NCBI GenBank assembly: GCA_024401925.1
Contig: JAKSKD010000019.1
Span: 1 to 33,135 of the forward strand
Reading direction: 5' to 3'
Length of the DNA stretch: 33,135 bases
DNA from: Bacteroidales bacterium
GTDB lineage: Bacteria > Bacteroidota > Bacteroidia > Bacteroidales > UBA932
The position numbers were made by a program, and so were the translations under genes. Position 1 is the first letter of the stretch, and every line of letters starts with the position of its first letter. This document shows positions 7,688-15,447 of this stretch, one piece after another. The notes under the pieces were generated by a model. The model saw only the letters and a list, made by a program, of their open reading frames with translations, had not been told where the DNA came from and did not search any database.

Positions 7688-9019
7688 CTATGCGCTAATG
7701 TCAACGTTTGAAAATGCTAATGTAGGAATAAGTTTTGAAAAGCACGGCCTTGCATCCTCTCCGGCAGCGATAAGATTGTTCCAAAGTGAGATGAAATTGC
7801 CCGTCATCACCATCTCCCGTACAGGGTGGACGATCTTCCCGTCCTTGAACAGGAAGCCGCTGAAGCCGTACGAGAAGTCTCCCGTGGCCGTGTTGCTGTT
7901 GCCTCCGTTGAAGTCCGTGATGAGGATTCCGTCTCCGCAAAGTCCCATTATGTCCACGTGGTCCATGCCCGGCTTGGGGAAAGGAAGAATCCTGGCACGT
8001 GTGATGTCTTCCACGGTCGGTTCCATTCCCAGTTTCCTGGACATGTATGTGTTGATAAAATATTCCTTTACCGTTCCTTTCTCTATCACTGAATGCACTT
8101 TTGTAGCCACACCCTCCGAGTCGAAGAGCCTGGATCCTGTGAACCCAGCGCTCCTGCACTCGTCTACGATGGTGAGTCCTTCGGAGAACACCTTCTCACC
8201 AAGCCTGCCGAGCAGGAAAGAGTTGTTCTGCTGGATCGCATAGCCTCCGAGGGCATTCAGTACCGGACTTACGACTTTTGATGCCACTTTGCTGAGGATG
8301 ACGGCATTGTATTTTCCGCTTTCCGCAGGCTTCGGACCGAACTGGGCCACAGCATCGTCATATGCCTTCCTTGCGCATCCCTTCAGGTTGAAATCCTTGA
8401 GGAATGTGGACGCATCCCACCAGAAACTGCTGAATTTGTTCCCGTTGCCGTCTGAGACAGTCATTTCTACACCATATTCGAAGGAAGTCTCGGTATGGCG
8501 GCATTCCAGTCCGTCGGTGTCAACGACTAGCGTGTCATACAGGCAGTCGGAATACTCGGCCTCTTCTGACACCGGTTTCAGCTCATTATATATTGAGGCC
8601 TTCAGTGCACGGTTGATACGTGATTCCGGAGTAACTGCTTCATATTCTGCGTCATAAAGTCCCAGCTCATCTCCTTTTCCTGCATCCTTCGCCTTGCGGG
8701 AAGGGTCCGGGAGCCTGCGGCAGCTGTCTTCCGCGAAAATGGAGGTTGTCTTCACGGCTTTTGCCACAAAGCCCTTCAGACTGTCCTCGCAGATGTTGTT
8801 TGTGGAATATGTCCCGTAACGGCCGGAAACGAAAAGTGAAAGGCTTATCGAACGATCCAGACAATGGCTTACCTTGTCAATCTCTCCGTTGAGCGTGCCC
8901 ACGAGGTCCATCACGCTCTTGTTCAGCGTGACCCTCGCCGCAGAAGCGCCTTCAGCCTTCGCGAATTCCAGGCATTTCAGGGCCAGAGCCTTTTCTTGTG
9001 AATCTATCCTGTTGTCCAT
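7688..9019 (-). CDS. pmbA: TldD/PmbA family protein, TldE (PmbA) subunit
   Basis: TldE/PmbA pairs with TldD to form a metalloprotease that threads and cuts unfolded peptides; in E. coli it matures microcin B17 and degrades CcdA. The protein from ATG 9019 is 443 aa, near the family length of about 440-450. It lacks HExxxH, as expected for the non-catalytic subunit. Family landmarks are the N-terminal EGASAARVTLNKS, the central SGKYNAVILSKVASKVVSPVLNALGGYAIQ and the C-terminal NGGNSNTATGDFSYGFSGFLFKDG. An upstream TTG at 9037 is open, but I prefer ATG 9019, which leaves 1 bp after the tldD stop. The tight pairing supports the joint function. Confidence 0.95.
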   Translation of the reverse strand: MDNRIDSQEKALALKCLEFAKAEGASAARVTLNKSVMDLVGTLNGEIDKVSHCLDRSISLSLFVSGRYGTYSTNNICEDSLKGFVAKAVKTTSIFAEDSCRRLPDPSRKAKDAGKGDELGLYDAEYEAVTPESRINRALKASIYNELKPVSEEAEYSDCLYDTLVVDTDGLECRHTETSFEYGVEMTVSDGNGNKFSSFWWDASTFLKDFNLKGCARKAYDDAVAQFGPKPAESGKYNAVILSKVASKVVSPVLNALGGYAIQQNNSFLLGRLGEKVFSEGLTIVDECRSAGFTGSRLFDSEGVATKVHSVIEKGTVKEYFINTYMSRKLGMEPTVEDITRARILPFPKPGMDHVDIMGLCGDGILITDFNGGNSNTATGDFSYGFSGFLFKDGKIVHPVREMVMTGNFISLWNNLIAAGEDARPCFSKLIPTLAFSNVDISA

Positions 9020-9020
9020 A

Positions 9021-10463
9021 TCATTCGCCTCCCACAATAAGGTTTTTTATCAGTACGGTAGGGATGCCGCAGGTGACCTGTATGCTCTGCTCCTTACCGC
9101 AGGTCCAGGTGCCGTTGTCAATCTTAAGGTCATCCGCCACCATCTCAATGTCCGCAAGAGCCTGCGGGCCGTTTCCTATGATGTTGATATCCTTTACAGG
9201 CGCTGCCAGACGCCCGTTCTCAATCATATATCCGCTCCGTACATAGAATGTGAAGTCCCCTTCGCCTATCTGCACTTCTCCGTTGCCGAATTCGTCCACA
9301 TAGATTCCTTTCTTCACCGATGCGATTATGTCATCCGCCTTTGCCGTGCCGCTGTCCATATACGTGGCCCTCATGCGCGGGATAGGCATATACCGGAAAG
9401 ACTCGCGGCGTCCGTTGCCGGTGGGTGTAACTCCGTAATAACTTGCACTTATGCGGTCGTGTAGGTAGGATGTCAGAACTCCGTCCTCCACCATATATGT
9501 CTTCTGGCCCGGTACGCCTTCATCATCGAAATTGATTGAGCCTCTGTTGAATGGAATTGTGCCGTCATCTACTATGTTGATTCCCTTGGAGCAAATCCGT
9601 TGTCCCATTTTGTCAGAGAAAATCGACTGGCCCTTTCTATTGAAATCGGCCTCAAAAGCGTGCCCCATAGCCTCGTGGAGCAGGATTCCGGAAGCTCCGG
9701 CCCCCATTACGACGTTCATCTCTCCTCCTTTCGGCCTTTTTGCCTCGAACCTCTCGTCCACTCTGTCCAGGACCTTTGCGACCATCTCGTCCATCAGCTC
9801 CGGGGTGAGCATTTCAGCTCCCATCATGAAACTTCTGGAGGCATTCTGCCTTTCGATCCTGTCTCCCTGGCGGACTATCGCGGAGAGAGTCAGGTTCGTG
9901 GTCGGACGGGTCTCGTATTTGAGTTCTCCGAGGGAGTTGAACATCAGGATGTCGCTGACCCTGCCGCTTATTCCGGCAATGAGGTTGGTCACCCTCGGGT
10001 CTTTCGCCCTCACTTTCCTGTCCAGCTCCTCCAAATATGGCACATATGCAGCGAGGTCGGCATTGCTCCAGTCATTGACGATAGGGTAGCGGTCCGCTGC
10101 CGGATTCGGACGTCCTACATAGCGCCTGGTATAGCGTGGACTGCAATTGTCTGATGGCCCTGCGTTTGCGGCAATGGCGGCGGCTGCCTTCGCCGCACCT
10201 GTCATTGCGATCCGTTCGGTGGTCTCGCAATAGGCGTATCCTGTCTTCTCTCCGCTGAGGACACGTATCCCGACGCCATAGTCTATGTGAAAGCCGCCTA
10301 CACTGACCTCGGAATCCTTGAGCATCAGGTTGTAGTAGCCCGTGTTTTCGAAATACAGGTCGCTGAAATCTCCTCCGTCGTGCAGTGCTTCTGCGCAGAG
10401 GGAGTAAAGCAGATCCTCGTCAACCTTGAATGTATTCAGATAATATTCTTTACTCTTAATCAT
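9021..10463 (-). CDS. tldD: Metalloprotease TldD (catalytic subunit)
   Basis: This is the catalytic partner of PmbA/TldE. The 480-aa product carries the zinc-binding HExxxH motif as HEAMGH at residues 263-268, within GASGILLHEAMGHAFEAD. It also has the family segments VGGFHIDYGVGIRVLSG near the N terminus, DDEGVPGQKTYMVEDGVLTSYLHDR in the middle and the C-terminal GTWTCGKEQSIQVTCGIPTV. The start is ATG at 10463, 6 bp after the zeta-like kinase stop. Nothing in the window shows a bacteriocin or antitoxin substrate unless the neighbouring zeta-like kinase is functionally linked, which is untested. Confidence 0.96.
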   Translation of the reverse strand: MIKSKEYYLNTFKVDEDLLYSLCAEALHDGGDFSDLYFENTGYYNLMLKDSEVSVGGFHIDYGVGIRVLSGEKTGYAYCETTERIAMTGAAKAAAAIAANAGPSDNCSPRYTRRYVGRPNPAADRYPIVNDWSNADLAAYVPYLEELDRKVRAKDPRVTNLIAGISGRVSDILMFNSLGELKYETRPTTNLTLSAIVRQGDRIERQNASRSFMMGAEMLTPELMDEMVAKVLDRVDERFEAKRPKGGEMNVVMGAGASGILLHEAMGHAFEADFNRKGQSIFSDKMGQRICSKGINIVDDGTIPFNRGSINFDDEGVPGQKTYMVEDGVLTSYLHDRISASYYGVTPTGNGRRESFRYMPIPRMRATYMDSGTAKADDIIASVKKGIYVDEFGNGEVQIGEGDFTFYVRSGYMIENGRLAAPVKDINIIGNGPQALADIEMVADDLKIDNGTWTCGKEQSIQVTCGIPTVLIKNLIVGGE

Positions 10464-10469
10464 ACTCCA

Positions 10470-11054
10470 TCAAAGCTCTTTTTCTTGGTGGGCGATGTCC
10501 CAGATAGCCTTGTATTTTTCCATATCCTTGATCCTTGAAAGAAAACTGTTGCCTTCCGCAATGACTGAAAACGGATTCTTGGAACTGTCTGCCAGTATCC
10601 ACCTGTCACACAGTCCGATATAATCCCTGAAAAAGTATTCCATACCGCGCTTGTATCTTCGGCGAATCACATCTTCGGGAATATTGTGTCCTCCTGCAAG
10701 TACCCTGTCCCGAACCCTCATTATGGCCATTTCCGGAGATTTCAGCCAGAAATATAGGAGCGTTATTTCATATCCTCTGGACTTTGCGTCCTTGACCATA
10801 TTGATAAGACTTCTTGTTGCGAGTGTGGTCTCGATGCCAAAATCCGAGCCCCTGTTGAGGAGGTATTTGAATTTTAGCAGCATGTAGCGGCTGGCGGAGA
10901 TGGATGCTGCTGAAGGGTCGAACGGAGAGAGGCTCTTTGCGAATTCGTCAGAATTGACGAACTGGTAGCATTCCAGCATCTCAGGCAGCAGCGTATATGA
11001 CGCCGTCGTCTTTCCACTGCCGTTACAGCCTGATATGATGTACATCTTAGGCAT
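10470..11054 (-). CDS. Zeta toxin-like P-loop kinase (COG4185-type)
   Basis: The 194-aa product starts with a beta strand and Walker A, IISGCNGSGKTT (residues 6-17). An acidic motif FVNSDEF (about 32-38) corresponds to the catalytic Asp region of zeta-type kinases, and FGIETTLAT follows near 72-80. Next comes RVRDRVLAGGHNIPEDVIRRRYKRG, an Arg-rich lid typical of COG4185 predicted ATPases/kinases. Classical zeta toxins phosphorylate UDP-GlcNAc; the substrate of this chromosomal branch is unknown. No small epsilon-like antitoxin lies beside it. Instead it overlaps the TIGR02757 gene by 8 bp and lies 6 bp before tldD. ATG 11054 is chosen; the Met at residue 4 would also keep the fold. Confidence 0.8.
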   Translation of the reverse strand: MPKMYIISGCNGSGKTTASYTLLPEMLECYQFVNSDEFAKSLSPFDPSAASISASRYMLLKFKYLLNRGSDFGIETTLATRSLINMVKDAKSRGYEITLLYFWLKSPEMAIMRVRDRVLAGGHNIPEDVIRRRYKRGMEYFFRDYIGLCDRWILADSSKNPFSVIAEGNSFLSRIKDMEKYKAIWDIAHQEKEL

Positions 11055-11739
11055 CTTTGCTCACTCCGTATCCGAACAGCGCGAAATCCCCGAGACAAGG
11101 GTCATCAGGGAAAATCGTGCGGAACGCATCTGTTATCTCAATTGCCGTGCCGATGTCCTTCTGATGCCTTTTTGTCAGTCCCAGAGCGATGGCTTCGTCA
11201 TAGACATGTACATCGAGCGGTATGATGAGGTCTCTCCTGTCACTCTTCTTCCAAAGACCGAGGTCCACCTTCCCGTCATCCCTGACCATCCACCTGCGCA
11301 TCATATTAATCTTCTTGTTTGCCGCTTTCGGGTCTTCCTTCTGACCGAAGATATCCGACCTCATCCGTGCAGCGCTCATTCCCTCAAGGGATTCCTCGCT
11401 CGAGTAGAAGTCCTTAAGCCTTTTGCAGATTGCGGCCGTATCGGACCATTTCACTGTCCTGTGGATGCTGGTGCTGTCATCCCGGTAATCTCCGGACAGG
11501 ACATAGCTGTATGGCTTCCACTCCATATGTTCGAACAACCTTTCACAGTCCCTCACAATCATACATCTCCGTCCCCAAGCGAAATGCGCCGCGAAGACTG
11601 CCGCAATTTCCACATCCTGCAGACTTGCTCCACGGTTCATGAATTCCCTCGGAAACGATATGGGGTCCATTTGAAAATAGAATGGGTCGTTGTATTTCCC
11701 GGCCCATTCTATCAGTTGTTCTTTTATTTCTTCAGTCAT
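11047..11739 (-). CDS. TIGR02757/DUF2400 family protein of unknown function
   Basis: The 230-aa product matches the pattern I know for TIGR02757 (DUF2400). It has an early YNDPFYFQMDPISFPREF segment, then DVEIAAVFAAHFAWGRRCMIVRDCERLFEHM, and a central helical region with LKDFYSSEESLEGM. The C-terminal part reads MMRRWMVRDDGKVDLGLWKKSDRRDLIIPLDVHVYDEAIALGL. It has no signal peptide or membrane segment and is probably cytoplasmic. The family's biochemical role is not established. Its ATG (11739) shares one base with the POT transporter stop (TAATG), and its 3' end overlaps the zeta-like gene by 8 bp, so the two may be translationally coupled. Confidence 0.83.
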   Translation of the reverse strand: MTEEIKEQLIEWAGKYNDPFYFQMDPISFPREFMNRGASLQDVEIAAVFAAHFAWGRRCMIVRDCERLFEHMEWKPYSYVLSGDYRDDSTSIHRTVKWSDTAAICKRLKDFYSSEESLEGMSAARMRSDIFGQKEDPKAANKKINMMRRWMVRDDGKVDLGLWKKSDRRDLIIPLDVHVYDEAIALGLTKRHQKDIGTAIEITDAFRTIFPDDPCLGDFALFGYGVSKDA

Positions 11740-13439
11740 TAAGCCGTTGCCGCTTCAATCTTCTTCAGCATAGCCAACATAATCCCTCCTGCGATGATGC
11801 AGAGAGCCATAAGGATAGCCCAGTTAGCCCAGAGCGGAACCCTCATCCAGAGGAGACCAGGGATCGAACTGAGGTAATTGCCTATTGCAGTTGCAGCAAA
11901 CCAGAGACCCATCATAAGACCCTTGTATTTAGGAGGAGCGACCTTCGATACGAAGGAGATTCCCATAGGGCTGAGGAGAAGTTCAGCAAAGGTAAGCACT
12001 AGGTAGGTGCTTATCAGGTACATAGGAACGACCGGATCAGGGGATACTGTTCCCTGAAGTTCTGCAGGGGATGCCTGACCAAGTGAACCGAGTATCATAA
12101 TGAGGTATCCGACTGCGGCTACGAACATTCCCAGGGCAATCTTCTTAGGCGCAGAAGGTTCCATTCCCTTAGGATGTTTTTCGGATTTCTTGTCAGCGAG
12201 TGCCGAGAAGATGGCCATCGAGATAGGGGTCAGGAATACAACATAGAAAGGATTGAACTGCTGGAAGAGCTGAGGCTGAATCTCGAACGGATTAGCCATA
12301 CCGCTGTAGAGATAGTAAGCTCCGCCCCAGAGAAGGGCTGTAATGACTCCGCAGGTGAATTTTCCTTTCTTGCTTTCTGACTGGAATGTTCCGAAGAGGG
12401 TGTAGATGGATGCAGCGATGAGGGCGAGGGACCAGATGTTGAAACCGATTCTTGTCCAACCTTCAGCGAATGACTGGGTGTAGTCGCGTGCGAACCAGGT
12501 GAGAGACTGTCCGTTCTGGTGGAATGCCATCCAGAAGAAGATAACCACTGCGAAGACAAGGCAGAGAGCGACAACTCTTTCCTTGGTCTGCTTCGGGGTG
12601 AGTTCTTCAATCTTTTCTCCGGAAGCAGCTGCTTTTTCTGCGGCCTGCTTTGCGTTGACGTCAGCGTGCTTGAACCATCCCCGGCATGCGAAATAGATTG
12701 CAACGGAAATAATCAGGGAGGCGCAGGCAACTGCAAAGCCCATATTGTATGAACTTGAAAGATTCTCGATGTAGTATGAACAGAAGGCTCCGAGTTCCAT
12801 TGAGGAGGCATCTCCAGGCATAATTGAAGCGAGGTTCCTGAGGTTCTCGGTGTTCTCCGGAGTGATGGTGCCGGCAAGGAACTGATGCGCGAGGGCAGGG
12901 ATGTCGGCCTTGTAGATAAGTCCTGCCTTAGCAAGGAACTTGTTTGTGATGGCGGTAGCTGCGGATGGAGCGAACATAGCACCGATGTTGATCGCCATAT
13001 AGAAAAGGCTGAATGCCGAATCGCGCTTTGCGGAGTATTTCGGGTCGTCGTAGAGGTTCCCGACGAGAACTTGAAGGTTGCCCTTGAAAAGTCCCGTTCC
13101 GATTGCGATGAGAAGCAGGGCCCCGAGCATCAGTGTGATTCCGAGCCCATTGGCGGCTGTAGGAATGGCGAGTGCCACATATCCTAAGAACATGACGCTG
13201 ATACCGGTCACGACGCATTTGCCGTAGCCGATCTTGTCAGCAAGCCATCCTCCGACTACAGGCATGAAATAGACTGCAGCAAGGAAAATTGAATAAACCT
13301 GGCTCGCGGTAGCTTGCTCCCAGCCGAACTTAGCCTGGAGGAAAAGCATGAAGATTGCGAGCATAGTGTAGTAGCCGAAGCGTTCGCCCGTATTCGCAAG
13401 GGCGAGGGCGAAAAGTCCCTTTGGTTGTCCTTTGAACAT
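11739..13439 (-). CDS. POT family proton-dependent di/tripeptide transporter
   Basis: POT/PTR2 proteins import di- and tripeptides with protons through a 12-14-helix MFS fold in the inner membrane. I use ATG 13439 (MFKGQPKGLFALA), giving 566 aa; the longer open frame to 13523 starts at a non-ATG codon and crosses the divergent promoter region. The family motif ExxERFxYY appears as NTGERFGYY at residues 16-24. The transmembrane-rich segments, GGWLADKIGYGKCV loop and C-terminal SPMGISFVSKVAPPKYKGLMMGLWF (PTR2 signature region) fit. Long hydrophobic stretches run throughout. It is the first gene of the nine-gene minus-strand run, so its promoter near 13478-13485 may drive all nine genes. Confidence 0.93.
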   Translation of the reverse strand: MFKGQPKGLFALALANTGERFGYYTMLAIFMLFLQAKFGWEQATASQVYSIFLAAVYFMPVVGGWLADKIGYGKCVVTGISVMFLGYVALAIPTAANGLGITLMLGALLLIAIGTGLFKGNLQVLVGNLYDDPKYSAKRDSAFSLFYMAINIGAMFAPSAATAITNKFLAKAGLIYKADIPALAHQFLAGTITPENTENLRNLASIMPGDASSMELGAFCSYYIENLSSSYNMGFAVACASLIISVAIYFACRGWFKHADVNAKQAAEKAAASGEKIEELTPKQTKERVVALCLVFAVVIFFWMAFHQNGQSLTWFARDYTQSFAEGWTRIGFNIWSLALIAASIYTLFGTFQSESKKGKFTCGVITALLWGGAYYLYSGMANPFEIQPQLFQQFNPFYVVFLTPISMAIFSALADKKSEKHPKGMEPSAPKKIALGMFVAAVGYLIMILGSLGQASPAELQGTVSPDPVVPMYLISTYLVLTFAELLLSPMGISFVSKVAPPKYKGLMMGLWFAATAIGNYLSSIPGLLWMRVPLWANWAILMALCIIAGGIMLAMLKKIEAATA

Positions 13440-13477
13440 TGTTGTATTAATTTTTTGGTTTATTTTCGCTAAACGCA

Positions 13478-13485
13478 CAAATATA
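13478..13485 (-). promoter_or_regulatory. Candidate -7 element for the POT-to-GH3 operon
   Basis: On the minus strand TATATTTG (13485-13478) matches TAnnTTTG and lies 38 bp upstream of the transporter ATG. No good TTTG is seen about 20 bp further upstream, so the match rests on the -7 element only. It sits within the 75-bp divergent gap shared with the lipid A acyltransferase promoter. Confidence 0.4.
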
Positions 13486-13501
13486 ATAAAATAAAATTGG
13501 G

Positions 13502-13509
13502 TATCTTTG
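13502..13509 (+). promoter_or_regulatory. Candidate -7 element for the lipid A acyltransferase operon
   Basis: TATCTTTG matches the TAnnTTTG consensus but ends only 5 bp before the ATG at 13515, which implies a leaderless or nearly leaderless message. No clear -33 TTTG is present at the expected distance. The short spacing is odd enough that the true start could lie downstream, but the N-terminal sequence from 13515 fits the family. Confidence 0.4.
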
Positions 13510-13514
13510 TAAGG

Positions 13515-14432
13515 ATGAGACAAATTGGCATCATATTGCTGAAAGGCATCCTGCGACTTCTGAGCCTTCTACCGCTGAAAGTGCATTATGCGCTGTCAGG
13601 ATTCCTGACATTCCTAGCTTCTGATGTCCTCCATTATCGCAGACAAGTTGTGGATATCAATCTGGCAAGGTCTTTCCCGGACAAGGAATATGGCGAGTTG
13701 AAGCAGATACGCAAACAGTTCTACCGTCATTTCGGGGAAGTTCTCGCCGAAGCCGTATGGTTTGGCGGTTGTCTGGATTATCGAAGGCTGCAGAAGCAGA
13801 GAATCGCTGTGATAGACAATCCGGAGGAATTTACAAAACTCTACAATGTCTCTCCGAGCGTCATAATCCTCACTTCGCACACAGGCAACTGGGAACTTAC
13901 AGGCGGTCTGACCTTCTACTCATATGATAAGGCTGTCCCTGAATTTAATGAAAGAAATGTCAAAGTGGTGTACCGCAGGCTTTCAAGCAAAGTATGGGAC
14001 AAGGTGATGAACGACAACAGGATAGCCCCGCTGACGGACAAGGCCCATTTTGACGGGTATCTGGAATCTTCGGAAGTCCTTCGGTATGCAATCAGCCATA
14101 AGGATGAAAAGAACTTCTACATAATGATCACTGACCAGTATCCGTATGAAATCGCTTCGGGAATGAAGGTCAACGATTTTATGCATCAGAAGACCGTCAG
14201 CATCGGCGGAGGCGCACATTTAGCCCACAAATACGGCTACAGCGTGGTCTATCTTGGCATGAGGAGTGAAAGCCGGGGACACTATTCAATTCATTTGGAG
14301 ACTGTATGTGAAGATGCGCGGACGATGTCTGTGCGTGAAATAATGGATAGATATTATGAACTGCTCCAGAGGGATATCGAGGCTCAGCCTTGGAACTACC
14401 TTTGGACGCATAAAAGATGGAAAAAAATATGA
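13515..14432 (+). CDS. Lipid A biosynthesis acyltransferase (LpxL/HtrB family)
   Basis: This family adds secondary acyl chains to Kdo-lipid A or its precursors at the inner membrane. The protein from ATG 13515 is 305 aa, the usual size. It opens with an amphipathic/hydrophobic anchor (IGIILLKGILRLLSLLPL) and carries the catalytic HX4E as HTGNWE at residues 122-127. ITDQYPYEIASG and the AHLAHKYGYSVVYLGM segment also fit the family. A TTG six codons upstream (13497) extends the frame but overlaps the promoter element. The TGA overlaps the ATG of the DUF4831 gene, so the two are translationally coupled. Acyl-chain specificity is not predictable. Confidence 0.92.
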   Translation: MRQIGIILLKGILRLLSLLPLKVHYALSGFLTFLASDVLHYRRQVVDINLARSFPDKEYGELKQIRKQFYRHFGEVLAEAVWFGGCLDYRRLQKQRIAVIDNPEEFTKLYNVSPSVIILTSHTGNWELTGGLTFYSYDKAVPEFNERNVKVVYRRLSSKVWDKVMNDNRIAPLTDKAHFDGYLESSEVLRYAISHKDEKNFYIMITDQYPYEIASGMKVNDFMHQKTVSIGGGAHLAHKYGYSVVYLGMRSESRGHYSIHLETVCEDARTMSVREIMDRYYELLQRDIEAQPWNYLWTHKRWKKI

Positions 14433-15430
14433 AACGTTTATTTCTAACGGCAGCCGGGCTCCTTTTGTGCATTATCGCAGGAGCTCAGGACGGAACTGTT
14501 ACATATGCGTTGCCGCGCACTTGTATCACGCTCGAAGTTGAAGCCGTGAAAGAGACTTTTTTTGCAGGACCATATGCGAAGTTCTCGGAGAAGTATCTCG
14601 GAGTGGAGGCTCGTCAGGAGGACGGAACATCTTATCAGCTCCAAAGCGTAAGAATGGTGCCGTGCGTTGAGGCTGACCCGTCAGTCGTGCTTTCCGCAGC
14701 ACTTCCCAAAGGGGGCGTTCCTGACAGTTTCTTTTCGCTGACATCTCAGGGACTTATCTCAATCCCGGCTGCGGCTTCGCCAAAGGAGTCCGAATGGAGG
14801 TTCACTTCTCTCGTGAATTCCGATTTCGCAGGCAAAGGAATCAGCTCGAACCTCACTTCTGAGGCCGCAACTCTCTATAGGAACGTGAAAGAGCAGTCCG
14901 CATACAACAAGATATCTGTGCAGCAGAGTATGGTGGTGGAGAAATCGGCTGAGGCCAAGGCGAAGGAGACCGCAGATATGATCTTTGAACTGAGACGTAC
15001 CAGGGTGCAAATTGTCACTGGAGATACTGACGCATCTTTCAGCGGCGAGGCAATGGCTGCAGCCCTTGACGAAATAGACAGGCTCGAGAAGGAGTATACA
15101 TCACTTTTCGTGGGCTACAGTAATTTCCAGACTCAGAAATTCAATTTCGACGTCATCCCTCAGAAAGGCACCAATATGTATATTGCCTTCAGGCTTTCAG
15201 AGACCGAAGGGCTTCTTCCGGCAGAATCCGCTTCCGGAAGACCTTATGTCCTTAATGTAACTGCTGCCGAGAGCCTCGCACCTGCAGCTGTGTCAAAATC
15301 CAAGACAGCGGTGTTGTACAGAATACCTGCTGTCTGTACGGTAAGGCTTATGGACGGGGCGACGGCTCTGTTCCAGACACGTGTGCCTGTGTATCAGTTC
15401 GGTACAGAGGCTGCATACCCGATGAACTAA
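14429..15430 (+). CDS. DUF4831 family secreted protein
   Basis: The product from ATG 14429 (333 aa) has a signal peptide ending near AGAQ and then TVTYALPRTCITLEVEAVKETFFAGPYAKFSEKYLG, the pattern I associate with the Bacteroidetes family DUF4831. The middle part (about residues 140-205) is Lys/Glu/Ala-rich and helical, with KSAEAKAKETADMIFELRRTRVQ followed by the short TGD motif. The rest is beta-rich, with SETEGLLPAESASGRPYVLNV. No enzyme motif is visible; it is probably periplasmic or outer-membrane associated. The four-base ATGA overlap with the acyltransferase hints at a role linked to the cell envelope, but that is inference. Confidence 0.8.
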   Translation: MKRLFLTAAGLLLCIIAGAQDGTVTYALPRTCITLEVEAVKETFFAGPYAKFSEKYLGVEARQEDGTSYQLQSVRMVPCVEADPSVVLSAALPKGGVPDSFFSLTSQGLISIPAAASPKESEWRFTSLVNSDFAGKGISSNLTSEAATLYRNVKEQSAYNKISVQQSMVVEKSAEAKAKETADMIFELRRTRVQIVTGDTDASFSGEAMAAALDEIDRLEKEYTSLFVGYSNFQTQKFNFDVIPQKGTNMYIAFRLSETEGLLPAESASGRPYVLNVTAAESLAPAAVSKSKTAVLYRIPAVCTVRLMDGATALFQTRVPVYQFGTEAAYPMN

Positions 15431-15447
15431 CAATTAACTGAAATATT

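Noticed and set aside
11035-11742. A 235-aa plus-strand frame spanning the TIGR02757 gene
   Set aside because: It is antisense to a gene with a recognisable family pattern and tight operon junctions; no motif is seen in the antisense product.
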